The notes beneath the pieces are model-generated. The model was not told the DNA's origin. It worked only from the letters and a program-made list of their open reading frames with translations, and did no database searches. From Silene noctiflora (Eukaryota; Streptophyta; Magnoliopsida; Caryophyllales; Caryophyllaceae), in the NCBI GenBank assembly GCA_009801015.1, contig VHZZ01000376.1, positions 190,912 to 216,500 of the forward strand: a stretch of 25,589 nucleotides of DNA, written 5' to 3'. The position numbers and the translations under genes were made by a program. Below, piece by piece: positions 9,631 to 20,179 of this stretch. Numbering within the stretch: the first letter of the stretch is position 1; every line of letters begins with the position of its first letter.

Positions 9631-11611
9631 ATGACTGGACCTCGACGATCAAAACGCGCCATTAAATCAATTGAATCAACTAATTGTACCTCTCAAATCA
9701 AACATTCATCTCAATTAGCAGTTAAAATTCGCTCAAAATCTAAATCCCCATTGAAAATTAAACCCCCAATTTCGCCGGAGCGTCCGGTTTCAAACAATTT
9801 AGAGCTTGATTACCGTAATTTGCGCATTTTGGATCGTGATTTTTGCTCCATTGATGCCCTTGATCTTGCACCTCTTCTTCTTGGCAAGTTTCTTCGTCGA
9901 GACGACGTAATTCTGCAGATTACTGAGGTGGGATTGGTTATTTTTTGGTTTTACAGTAGGCCCACCAAATGTTTGATGAAATTACTCAATGAGAGAAAAT
10001 GGTTATTTTGTAGTTTTTATTTGTTTAATTGGTGGTTGAAAAATATTGTGAAATGCGTTTTCAAGTGTTTCAGGTGGAAGCTTATAGGCCAAATGATACA
10101 GCTTGTCACGGCCGCTTTGGCGCTACTGCTAGAACTGCAGCTATGGTGAGATATCGACATGCAATGATTCTATTAAATGGTTGATTGTAATTTGGTTTTA
10201 TTTGTTAGTATGTTTTTTGGGTGAAAAGTGACTTCTTGATACCAAATGGTGGTTGTTTGACTTGTTGAATTTGCTTAGTTTGGACCAGGCGGGCACGCGT
10301 ATGTGTATCTCTGCTATGGTCTTCACATGATGCTTAACATTGTTGCTGATAACGAAGGCGTTGGGGCGGCTGTGTTAATACGTTCATGTGCTCCTGTTTG
10401 CGGTAATTGCTTGTAACTGCTGTGCTTTCTTTGCAGTGTGATGCTATGCATGTGAAGTAATGTATCGTTGTTTCTTAAAAATTTATGCGAGACAATCTCA
10501 CACGGAGTCACGAAGATCAACCAGTAACGCTATAACTTAGGACGTATACATAAGGGTTTGGGTGTTTGGCTGGTCTCACATGAACAATAATCACGTATTT
10601 GTTTAGCTGAATGAATGGTGTCAACTTGTCAGCAGTTGGCTTTAAATTGGAACTGGACATTCCTGTCCATGTCGTTGGATGTGATAAATTAGGTATATGT
10701 TACTATTGTTCGTGTGTTGAAAAACGTGAATGAGGTGACTTTAACTGCATTCAAACGTGTTGTGATTGGACAACGAAGATAGGACATTACACTTATATAG
10801 CAGTCTTTTTTTTTTTTTTTTATCCTTGCCACAGGATTGACAACCATTCAGCAGCGTCGAGGTCAGATTACCAATAAGCCTGTTCTTCTCACAGGTCCAG
10901 GCAAGGTTAGCGCCAAAACCCTGTTGTTTATAATAGATGTTTGCTTTGTGAATGGTTCTCAAGGGGTTTTCTTTCAATGATTTGTCATTTTCGGATTGGG
11001 GTTGGGTTGTAGTTTCGTCAAGGAATTGAGATCCCTTGACATGTTCAGAGTATTTGGTTGAAGATAAAGCTACGAAATTTTCATGAGCCGTGTCTGGTCT
11101 GACATGGACCTCGGGGCTGAGCTGAGTTACTTACTATACTCCTATTAATCATTTACTTGAGAGTTTTTATCTCTATGTGTAAAGGACTTTCTGTTTGTGC
11201 ACAAATGACACATGCTACAGCCTACAGGGTATGCTCTTTTCGTAATATCATCTTAAGCATCCAAACAAGTCTAAAAGTACTCATTTTTAGGTTGGTCAAG
11301 CACTCGGATTGTCAACAGAATGGTCTAGTCACCCTCTTTATGAATCTGGTAAGAGACTCTTTCTTCATATTTGTAATATTGAATTCTACTTGGTCTGACA
11401 AGAGAGTGAGGGACCACTGTTCTCTGTTTAAGGTGGCTTAGAGCTTCTGGATGGACCAAAGCCCGAAATTATTCTGGTTGGTCCACGTGTTGGCATCGAT
11501 TACGCCTCGCCTGAGCATGTGAATGCACTCTGGAGATTTGCTATTGCAGGTACTCCATGGATAAGTGCTCCAAAAAACACACTCCAATCTCCCTGCGAAG
11601 AACCCACATAG
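9631..11611 (+). CDS. MAG: DNA-3-methyladenine glycosylase (AAG/MPG family, six exons)
   Basis: Deduced CDS: join(9631..9927, 10074..10145, 10279..10402, 10835..10905, 11291..11348, 11433..11611), 266 aa, all GT-AG and in phase. It removes alkylated purines such as 3-methyladenine from nuclear DNA in base excision repair. Only the AAG fold is present: LLGKFLRRD, then [63 protein letters not shown], and GPRVGIDYA with ALWRFAI near the end. By alignment with human AAG, E101 matches catalytic E125, Y103 matches Y127 and H111 matches H136. Plant homologues start with a short basic tail containing RRSKR, which fits MTGPRRSKR at 9631. Starting at 9565 would add 22 residues (288 aa) and could act as a targeting peptide. 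Arabidopsis MAG is about 254 aa. The gene looks intact. Confidence 0.93.
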
Positions 11612-11720
11612 CTACCAAAGAGGTAATTATACTTGGCGTACTAATTTTTTGCGCTAAAGAATTACTCCGTAGTAATTATTTCATCTCTTAGCTCCCAATG
11701 TAAATGTGTGGTATTATGTA

Positions 11721-11945
11721 CTACCTCCATCTTGTTTACATCGTCTCAATTGATGTCGAGATGACTTTAATGTGTGTAAATCTTTGTTGTATGCAATGGC
11801 CAGCACCTTTTGTTAATCAAAACTACTGTTTTCATTTAATCAACTTGATTGTGGTTTCTGCTTTATATGGTACGAGTGAAGCTGAGATCAGTTAATCAAC
11901 AAAGTTATCTGGGACAATATAAATGGTATAGATAGATAGAGGGAG
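11721..11945. mobile_element. Stowaway-like MITE
   Basis: The ends CTACCTCCATCTTGTTTA and the complement of GATAGATAGAGGGAG resemble the CTCCCTCCGTYYC termini of Stowaway (Tc1/mariner) MITEs. They are bordered by TA on each side (11719-11720 and 11946-11947). It is 225 bp and lies just 3' of the glycosylase stop codon. The inverted repeats are degenerate, so it is old. Confidence 0.5.
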
Positions 11946-12680
11946 TATTCTATCTACCATGGAAGACTCACAGCAGATTCGGAGAGTTGTATTATCTTAT
12001 TCTTGGAAATTAGGGTACTAGCGCGTGAGATATGCTGCATGATATTAGAGGTTAAAAATTAAAATTACTTGCTAGATTGGAGTGAAATTGCCCCTGCAAA
12101 TCAAAGCCATCCCTCGTCTAACAATACCTTAATTATATATTTATATCTGTATAATATGATAAAACTGAAGTTGTTGGTTGATCATCCAATCACCGGAGCT
12201 TCACCTCAACTCATAATTGAATCGCGGCGCATTTGGGCCCTTTTGGATGAACTGTGTCTACTTCTGCAATGTCCTTAATGTAATCAACTTTGCTCTGTAT
12301 TCGTAGTTCTTTTTTTCTGGTGGTTTTCCCTGTCACGGAAGGTGACCGCTTGCAGCTTCTCCTGCAGCACTTGCATCCTCCCTTTCCTGTCTGGGGTGTA
12401 AACAAGCCAATTTTAGATTGAGCTCAAATGGATGGTTATATGATTATACCGACTTCATATTTTTTTTTTTCCAGAAAAGAAGGATTTGGACTTCATTAAT
12501 CAAAGAGGAAGTCAAGATCCGCCAAATAAATGGTGCTTTGTGAGAAGTTTCGCATAGAAACATGCGCAACGGCGTGCAAAGGTTGAGATCTAGCAATCTA
12601 ATGTGCTACTACACATTAGAGTGCACTCTTAAGTCCCCTGCGCAATTGACGTAGTTGCCTGCGTGTAGGCTGTAGCCAAC
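11946..12680. other. Spacer without a recognised gene
   Basis: Nothing can be named with confidence. A 64-codon minus-strand open frame (12211-12405) is Lys/Cys-rich (…CKCCRRSCKR…) but matches no family I know, and neighbouring frames are equally open, so it is not called. There is an oligo-T run near 12460. The string GCACTCTTAAGTCCCCTG occurs twice, near 12623 and 12691. Confidence 0.35.
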
Positions 12681-12689
12681 CAGTTCCGA

Positions 12690-13210
12690 GCACTCTTAAG
12701 TCCCCTGCCTTTTCCCTTTGTACAATAGTTGCCTTCAACCTACCACGCTCGTTCTGCGCACGCCTCACCATCCNGGAACAATGCAGCTTCAGTGTTTAGC
12801 CTGATAAAAACCAGCATTTGGAAGCACTCAATCTGCATTGGACTGCACCTGTTTACCAATGCAATTCCCAATCCTGTTCGAGCAACGCCCTAATCAAACA
12901 CCAATCTTTCATACCCCAACACAGCCAACTCCAGTTTACCAACATCGTTATCAAAGCCATCGTTCTTCTGCAAAGTCCAAATGACACATAATCTAGCGAG
13001 CAATCGATAAAGTTTTCAGCGCGCACATCTTTTCTATGTTGGCAAAGGTAACAATGAAAAGTCCCCTCGGATCGAGAATGCTCGTAATTTAGGACGAGAC
13101 ATCCGAACAGGGCATGTCCTGTTGTCTCATCATCTGTGCAATTCCATGTTAACTGATCCCAAATTTCACATGGAGCTTACCTAAGAGATTCCAGAAATGC
13201 CATAAATCAA
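12690..13210 (-). pseudogene. Decayed LINE (non-LTR retrotransposon) 3' end
   Basis: On the minus strand, near 13135-13105, one frame reads …DETTGHALFGC, matching the zinc-binding segment (zf-RVT) after the reverse transcriptase of plant LINEs. About 350 bp further on, other frames read EAALF.DG and RNERGRLKATIVQRE, resembling the start of the RNase H domain that follows in such elements. The order and spacing fit, but several stops and frame changes separate the pieces, so this is a dead remnant. One ambiguous base sits at 12774. Confidence 0.42.
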
Positions 13211-13270
13211 CGCTCTATTAATCTCGTATTAATTATTTATTTCACGTTTATGTACTTAATAATCGTATAA

Positions 13271-13372
13271 TATTACGACTCAAGTATAATATTATTACGA
13301 CTCAACTAGTCATAATAGCAACGTTTCATCGAATCTATCTCATCGACCCATTTTTATATTACGACTCAAGTA
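13271..13372. repeat. Three copies of TATTACGACTCAA upstream of GGT
   Basis: TATTACGACTCAAGTA occurs at 13271-13286 and 13357-13372, and TATTACGACTCAACTA at 13293-13308, all in the same orientation, 400-500 bp upstream of the GGT start codon. The core contains GACTC, resembling half of a bZIP site. It could be regulatory or the trace of a small tandem duplication. Confidence 0.5.
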
Positions 13373-13406
13373 ACCATAACAACAAAAGTATTTGTTAAAC
13401 AGTTGT

Positions 13407-13570
13407 GTATCTGTCTCAACATTAAAACGGGTCAAGTATCATCCACTTGTGCATATAAGATAAATCTGTTGTTTTTCTTATCCATTCTGCTTTTGTCTTT
13501 GCGCATAATACTTGACTCATTTTAAGCTTAGGATAGATATACCCGTCTTGAATACGAATTTGTGTTTGTT
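13407..13570. repeat. Dispersed repeat, copy 1, in the GGT promoter
   Basis: It contains AAAACGGGTCAAGT, then CACTTGTGCATATAAGATAAA, and ends in GTCTTGAATACGAATTTGTG. The same blocks in the same order recur at 20425-20560, upstream of the first kinase gene. It is probably a MITE family; boundaries are uncertain. Confidence 0.5.
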
Positions 13571-13603
13571 AAAATACTAAGACTCCAAAGTCCAACCTTA
13601 GGT

Positions 13604-13612
13604 TATATATAT
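13604..13612 (+). promoter_or_regulatory. Candidate TATA box of the GGT gene
   Basis: TATATATAT lies about 165 bp upstream of the ATG. A start near 13635-13645 would leave a leader of about 130 nt, which includes a CT-rich stretch (TTGTCTCTCTTGGG). Confidence 0.55.
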
Positions 13613-13772
13613 CATCGCTTAGCCTTGTCTCTCTTGGGAAACACAGCCTTCAACCAAGTTCTTACTTCTTTTCCGAGGAAAGAAAATCAGGTTGATCCTC
13701 GAAAAAACAAATCACAAAAGTAACCAAGTTCTTAGTTTCGAGCAGTAACTATATACGGAGTATATTATAGAG

Positions 13773-16714
13773 ATGAAACGCACTGGAAGTTTTGTTTCTT
13801 TGATTCTATACCTATGTCTATTACATCTTTTACGTGAATTTCAAACTTTAGGTGTTGCGGTTACGGTCAGCCAGACAAGTTCAGAGCATGCCGAGTTAAA
13901 TGGGAAGGTAAAAGTCTCTGGCCAGAGCATTGTGGAGTCAGAGGTCGGGGTTGTGGCAGCTGATGACGCTCGTTGCTCAAAGGTTGGAGCATCAATGCTC
14001 AGAAAGGGTGGACATGCTGTCGATGCTGCTGTCGCAACAGCCCTGTGTGTCGGGGTTGTCAATCCTATGGCTAGTGGCATTGGTGGTGGAGCTTTCATGG
14101 TTGTTCGTTCCGCTGCAAATTCTAAAGCGCTTGCGTTTAATATGAGAGAAACTGCTCCTGCTGCTGCTTCTGAGGTTCTTAATTTTCTCCTACTGTCTTC
14201 CTTCTTTATTAGTACACGGCTCGCCAATTAGACCCGAAATAACTCCAAATGGCTTATATTGATTATAATCTGTTAGCCACGACTGAAAAATGGCCGAAGT
14301 GACCTGATCCATAACCACTGTACTCGAAAAGGCCCCACACGCAAATTAACACCCACCCACGCACCCTGAAACTGATCTCAACCCATGATGACCTGACCCT
14401 AATGACCTGGTTGTCGGGTTTAGTTATAACCTAAACATCTGCAAACATAGTACTCCTTATGAATGGCGAAGAGACTTAAGAACGACCTATAGTGACAGTA
14501 ACAGAAGCACAGGAGTAGCCGAGTCAATGTGCAGAAACTGGCAGAAATAAGGACAATCTGTAACGACACTAACTCTGATGTTTAAAACAAAACAGAACAT
14601 GTACCAGAGTGATCCCAAGACGAAATATGAAGGGGCCTTGTCAATGGGTGTGCCGGGTGAGCTAGCAGGTCTACATGAAGCATGGAAAAAGTATGGCCGT
14701 CTTCCATGGTCAACTCTATTTCAACATGCAATACATTATGCCGACAATGGCTTCCAAATCTTTCCCTATCTAGCAACTTACTTGAAAAAATACCAAGACA
14801 AAATCATGGCTGACCCGGGCTTACAACAAGTTTTCGCGCCAAATGGGAGAATGCTGAAGGTTGGAGACACATGCTATAACAAAAAGCTTGCACAAAGTCT
14901 AAAGGCAGTTGCTAAGCTAGGGCCACAAGCCTTCTATAATGGCTCAATCGGTGAGAAGTTGGTGAAAGATGTGAGAGAGGCCGGAGGTATTCTAACAATG
15001 GAGGATCTCAGGAACTACAAAGTCAAAGTGACTGATGCTGTGGGAGTTGATGTTATGGGGTATAAGATTCTAGGGATGCCGCCTCCTTCCAGCGGAACAG
15101 TAGGACTAGCCATGGTACGTTTTTTATGTTTTGGTAAACTTCAAATGGAAATTTCCTGGTCTTCTTTTCCTATGTTCCTTAGACTCAGCTGCAAGAGTCA
15201 AATGTAGATGCCTGACAGACAGCTAAATTGCTGCAGCCTGCGAGTGTCGAATACCAGTAGCTTTTTTCACCTTTTAAATACCTGATAAAATCTAAAACAT
15301 GTTTTTAACATCTCTTTATGTGAAAAACTCGAAGATTTATAATTTCTTTCATTTTTGGTGGAAAACAGATTATTAACATTTTAAAGAACTATGGGAACAC
15401 AAAGGCACTTGAAGGATCTCTTGGCTTACATAGGCTGACCGAGGCTATAAAGCATATGTTAGCTATCAGAGTGAATTTGGGTGACCCTGCCTACGCCGAT
15501 GTTTCTAAGTATGTCTCGGAAATGATTTCGCCATCGTTTGCACGGAAAATTTGGCACAAGATTTATGATAATACAACTTTCCCTCCTGAATACTACCAGG
15601 GCAGGTATGCAAAGATTAACTTCAAATTACTACTCGCCTGGAGGCGAATAACTTGACAAAAATGACCAGGTTTATGTACATGACAAATGACAAAAACTTA
15701 CATAAACACGTTCTGGAATGTCTCGATTACACCGAATGTCGGAACCAATTTGATCCGACCGGGCTGCACAATATAGCTGAAGACCCAATAGCAAAGGCTA
15801 GAGTTCAGACAAAGGAACTAGACAGTATTGTCTTAAAGACTTTAAAATGGGTAAATTTACACATTTTGCAGGTGGAAACAGCTGCAGGACAATGGAACCA
15901 GCCATTTTTGCATTGTTGATGCAGAGAGGAACGCGGTGTCATTAACGACAACTGTGAACTATCCTTTCGGAGCAATGGTGTTATCTCCTTCCACAGGGAT
16001 TGTGCTCAACAATGAAATGGACGATTTCTCAACCCCGACAGCACTATCACAAAACAACCTTCCCCCGTCTCCTGCAAATTTTATACAACCCGGTAAAAGG
16101 CCTTTGTCGGCCATGACTCCCCTCATTGTTCTAAAGGTAAAGGTCAAAGTTAACATTGTGGAAGGATCCTCACTCATATTTCCTCGAAAGAACTCTGGCC
16201 ATATCTTTCATTTTGTGTATTGTCAGGATGGGCAGTTGGCTGGGGTGATTGGTGGTAGTGGTGGAGCAAACATAATCGCGGCTGTAACTCAGGTTTTCAT
16301 CAACCACTTTGTTCTAGGAATGAACCCTCTTGCTGCTGTTCAGAGTCCGAGAGTCTATCCGAAGGTTTCCAGACTTCTTCTATTGCTACTTTGCTAAATA
16401 GACAAATTTCTACAGTTGGATTAATATTTGATGTTGTGCAGCTAATGCCAAACGTCGTGTACTATGAGAATTTGACGGTGATCAACGGAGAGCATATAGA
16501 GCTGTCTAAAGAGAGGAGGAGTTTCTTGGAAAAGAGGGGTCACCAACTCGAGTCAGTCGGGATTCAAGCGATCTGTCAGCTTATCATTCAAACATTCGGA
16601 AAGTCAATTGATCATGGCAGGAAAAATGGGAGGAAATCAGCTGGGAATGTACATTTTGGAACCTTAACTGGGATATCTGATCCCAGGAAAGATGGCAAGC
16701 CTGCAGCAGTGTGA
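13773..16714 (+). CDS. GGT1: Gamma-glutamyltranspeptidase / glutathione hydrolase (six exons)
   Basis: Deduced CDS: join(13773..14174, 14596..15114, 15369..15604, 15872..16136, 16227..16364, 16442..16714), 610 aa, all GT-AG and in phase. It cleaves the gamma-glutamyl bond of glutathione and glutathione conjugates; plant GGT1/GGT2-type enzymes work in the apoplast. Residues 6-20 (SFVSLILYLCLLHLL) form a signal peptide or anchor. The large-subunit region has GGHAVDAAVATALCVGVVNP and R125 in RETAP, the arginine that holds the gamma-glutamyl carboxylate. The precursor should self-cleave before T395 (DNG/TSHFCIVDAERNAVSLTT), the catalytic nucleophile; the small subunit is 395-610. PGKRPLSAMTP and the GGSGG oxyanion loop (483-487) are present. 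Nothing is missing. Arabidopsis GGT1 is about 572 aa. Assignment to the GGT1/2 clade over vacuolar GGT4 rests on overall resemblance and is less sure than the enzyme call. Confidence 0.93.
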
Positions 16715-16810
16715 AATTGTAACGTTAACTGAAGTTCTTCGATAATTATTGTTGTGAGACGATCCTTTTATATATGAGAACGCTGATTTATTGATAGTAA
16801 GAAAGGTTGT

Positions 16811-16866
16811 TAAACCAATAAAATGACCATCTCATGTAAGATGGTTTTATTTTATAATTTGTGTTT
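16811..16866. terminator. Hairpin with poly(A) signals on both strands between convergent genes
   Basis: AATAAAATGACCATCT and AGATGGTTTTATTTTA form an imperfect stem around CATGTA. The plus strand has AATAAA at 16817-16822 and the minus strand has AATAAA within the right arm. It lies about 100 bp after the GGT stop and about 300 bp after the stop of the convergent kinase gene, so it may end both transcripts. It could equally be a MITE remnant, since ATTTGTGTTTTAAC follows. Confidence 0.4.
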
Positions 16867-17025
16867 TAACTTTTAAGAATGTCAGTTATGAAACCTTGGT
16901 TTAAATGACAGAAGAATGAATTTACATTATCCACATTGAGACCGTCTTACATAAGAATTCGCGACAAAAAAAATATAGAATTGGTAGATCTAATTGATCA
17001 GTAGTCCTTGCTAACATCAGTACGT

Positions 17026-17123
17026 CAGGTAGTAAATAATGTATCTCCATGTCGTCTTTCATCAACCTCAACACGCTCCTCTTCCTCTTCAGGTAGTAAA
17101 TCATGTATCTCCATGTCGTCTTT
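17026..17123. repeat. 34-bp direct repeat in the 3' flank of kinase gene A
   Basis: CAGGTAGTAAATAATGTATC with the following 14 bases (17026-17059) recurs at 17090-17123 with one mismatch, offset 64 bp. The segment between them is rich in CTC/TTC. Confidence 0.85.
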
Positions 17124-17153
17124 TGTCCTTCATCAATTCTCCGTTCTTATAGA

Positions 17154-20059
17154 TCAGGTTTCGAGAGCCTCAGCCACAATTGACATGTCAGGCCTTGAGT
17201 CAGGGTCATCTTGAATACACAACCCTGCCATTTCTGCCACCTGAAAACCAAAGGGTCGATTTCAAATTACAAATGTGAGGGAATCATATGAATTTTCCAG
17301 TGGAAGAAACGGAGAGGATGAGAACCTTAACCACATCTTCTAGTGGAAAGTCACCGTTTAGCTTAGCATCGATGATTTGCTCCACATTCTCAGCATTTAG
17401 ATAAGGGGTTGCCTGTGGCGAGACATTGTCGACAGAGTTAATAAATTGGAAGAATCATTAAGCTGTATAAAAGAGAGGAATGGTTAGATGATAGGAAAAA
17501 TTACCCATGTGACAAGATCTTGTTGTTCTTCTGGTAATGTATCATCTACTGGCTTTCTACCAGTCAAGAGCTCCAAAAGAACAACACCAAAATCGTAAAT
17601 ATCACTCTTCCGAGTTCTTTTCTCTAGCAAGTCATCGCTGTTATACACAAGCGGGGAGATGGTGCAAATGATTAAAATTAGTAATGAACACATACAGTTC
17701 GAGTAAGATTTGTCTAAGACGATGTTATCATTCGTGTAAGATTTCTTAAAGACGATATTATCTGACTCTGATAACGCTCTGTATTCAGAATGTTCAGCAG
17801 AAGATTGTTTGTATTGGAAAAGACGATATGGAAGAGTGACATACCCGAGGTCTTGTGTGGTGCCTAACAATGCATTTGTAAAATTGAAGTCTGCAATTTT
17901 AGAGTAGTAACCGCCTGGTATTAAACTGTCAAACACGAGGACATTGCTTGATCTGACCCCACCGTGAACAATAGGTGGGTCAACTGTCTCGTGGAGGTAC
18001 TTGAGACCTTTCGCAGCACCATACGCAATTCTAGCCCTCTGATCCCATGTAAGATCAGGCCCTGGCTCTGCGCCGTAGACTTGTTTCCTCCCTGTCCATG
18101 AAAAGTGAAGGCCTTAGTGAACACATAAATACTCGGAAAAAACGTCTCTTAAGATGGTTTGTGGCCGACTAACGCAAATGGCTTGTGATTGTATCTTAGA
18201 AAGTGAAATACCATATAAAACATCATGCAAGGAACCCATTGTTGCGAACTCATAAACGAGAATTCTGTTATTTTCTTCCAAACAGTATCCCAATAGCTCC
18301 ACAAGGTTATCATCCTTGAGAGCCGAAACTACTGACAGCTGCAACAAACAAGTAATTAAAGGTTGTAATGTCCCTTTGATGCAATGAGGAAATCAAATCG
18401 ATTCTCTTCTTAACGAGTCTTAAAAATACCTGCGCTGCAAAATCAGCATCCGAATCCTGTGCATTACTCATATCCAGTTTCTTTACAGCAGTCAGTTGGC
18501 CGGTCTTGTAGTAAGTACGAAAAACTGAGGCGTAAGAACTTTTTGCAATCAGTGACATGTGATTGAAGTTGTTGGTCGCCTCGTTTAATTCATCCATCGA
18601 GTAAACCTTCACTGCTCCTTCACATTCGGCCACAACAGAAGCTTCTTCTGGCTCCTCTTGAAGCGACTCTAGAGCCCTGACCATAATTGTCATGTTTGGC
18701 CTGAAATCTGGCTCATATTGAAGACACAACTCTGCTAATGCTGCCACCTTAGCCACGGCTTTTGGAGGATAGTCGCCATTAAGCTTGGGATCAATGATTT
18801 GCTCCACTTTGTCTGCGTTTAAGAAGGGAGTTGCCTGGTGTAACATTGTCAGCAGCGCAATAAATAATGGGAAAAGTGAAAGATGTTTGAAACGCGATAA
18901 AGCTGATAACGGATATTCATAATAGGGAACAAAATGTACCCAGGAAACAAGACTTTGTTGCTCTTCAGGCAATGTATAATCTACTGCCTTTCTTCCTGTC
19001 AAAAGCTCTAAGAGAATGACAGCGAAACTGTACACATCACTTTTCTCCGTCATTTTCCCTGTCATGGCACACCTGTTCCAGAAAAGGAGAAGATGTCAGA
19101 CCGTTTCATCTATGTTTAGTGTTTCTCGAGAGACAGTAGAAGAAGAGCGCGTACTCTGGGCCATTGTAGCCATATGATCCAGGGGATCTGGTACAAGGTG
19201 CTGTATTGTCTGGCACCGCTCTTTTCAAATCAAAATCAGCAATTTTGGACCTATAGTCGTAAAACAAGAGGACATTGCTTGATCTAACATCGCCATGAAC
19301 AATTGGTGGATCAATCGTCTCATGGAGGTACTCGAGACCTTGGGCAGCACCATAGGCAATTTTAGCTCTCTGAGCCCAAGTTAGAACAGGTCCTGGCTCT
19401 GCGCCTTCTATTCCTTTCCTCCCTGATTATAGAGAATCAAACCATTCAGAAAACAAATACAAACTCCGTCTGATTTTAATCAAGGTAAACAAATGACTGA
19501 CACGAGGGGAGTAAATGTTTAGTACCGTGTAATACATCATGTAAGGAACCAAGAGTCCCAAACTCGTAAACCAAGTATCTGTTATCTTCTTCCATACAGT
19601 AACCCATTAACCGCGTCACATGCTCATGTTGCAGTGTAAACAGCACATTCACCTGCCAGAAACAGCCAAAGTAGTAAATAAAAGCCACATTGTTGTATAA
19701 GACGACCTTGACGTAAATTTAACTGATTTGCAGGCAGTAGCAGAACTAAGATTCGTTTAACTATTGTTTAGACCTATACGACATTTAAGACCCCACGCCT
19801 CAAATTTTCCGAACATCATAAAACACAAAACTCTTACCTGAGCTAAGAAATCATCATCCGAATCCATTCCAAAACTCGAATAATCCAACTTTTTAACAGC
19901 AGCTTCTTGCCAAGTAACTTGAGCATGGTAAACCCAAGCATGATTCCCTTTTGCAACAAATGACATTGGACTAAAATTATCAGTCACATCTTTTAAATCA
20001 TCTAACGTATAAACTGCTCTTGGTGCTTCCATTCCATCTATTGCATTCCATATATCCAT
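17154..20059 (-). CDS. Tandem kinase protein A: two fused PTI1-like kinase domains, the second a pseudokinase
   Basis: Deduced CDS: complement of join(17154..17240, 17326..17412, 17505..17637, 17845..18091, 18212..18338, 18430..18834, 18940..19072, 19155..19422, 19526..19652, 19838..20059), 611 aa, ten exons, all GT-AG and in phase. Kinase 1 (about 17-310) starts [13 protein letters not shown]; it has K56, HGD at 159-161 where PTI1 has HRD, and DFD at 179-181 for DFN/DFG. Kinase 2 (about 328-611) starts [13 protein letters not shown]; it has K368 but HGG at 470-472 (catalytic Asp lost), DFN at 495-497, and no APE motif. Both glycine loops lack the usual glycines. Exon 18430-18834 encodes the end of kinase 1, an acidic linker (EEPEEA…) and the kinase 2 ATP-binding region without a break. 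PTI1 is a cytosolic Ser/Thr kinase downstream of Pto; its Cys-rich N terminus is absent here. There is no transmembrane segment. A defence role is inferred from architecture only. Confidence 0.85.
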
Positions 20060-20168
20060 TTTTTTTCCGGTCGATAATAAACGCGTAAAATTAAATTAAG
20101 CCGTAAATTCTCCGACGAGGTACGAAAGTTTCTAGTTATTTTGTTGTGATTATTTTTTGTATAGAGTT

Positions 20169-20178
20169 GTATATATAG
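20169..20178 (-). promoter_or_regulatory. Candidate TATA box of kinase gene A
   Basis: CTATATATAC on the minus strand lies about 110 bp upstream of the ATG at 20059. It implies a transcript start near 20140 and a leader of about 80 nt. Confidence 0.55.
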
Positions 20179-20179
20179 A

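Noticed and set aside
12211..12405. Cys/Lys-rich 64-codon minus-strand open frame as a small peptide gene.
   Set aside because: No recognisable family, promoter or conserved feature. Neighbouring frames are equally open.
15653..15919. Open frame across GGT intron 3 as an alternative coding exon.
   Set aside because: It would disrupt the conserved join YYQG/RWKQL just before the catalytic threonine, and the GTATGC donor with TTTTGCAG acceptor is clear.
17484..17936. Open frame running through 17637-17845 in kinase gene A (…[14 protein letters not shown]…SDDLLEKRT) as a continuous exon.
   Set aside because: The extra stretch has no kinase similarity, starts at a good donor (GTATGTC) and ends at an AACAG acceptor exactly where the sister domains have an intron. 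Retention remains possible but is less likely.
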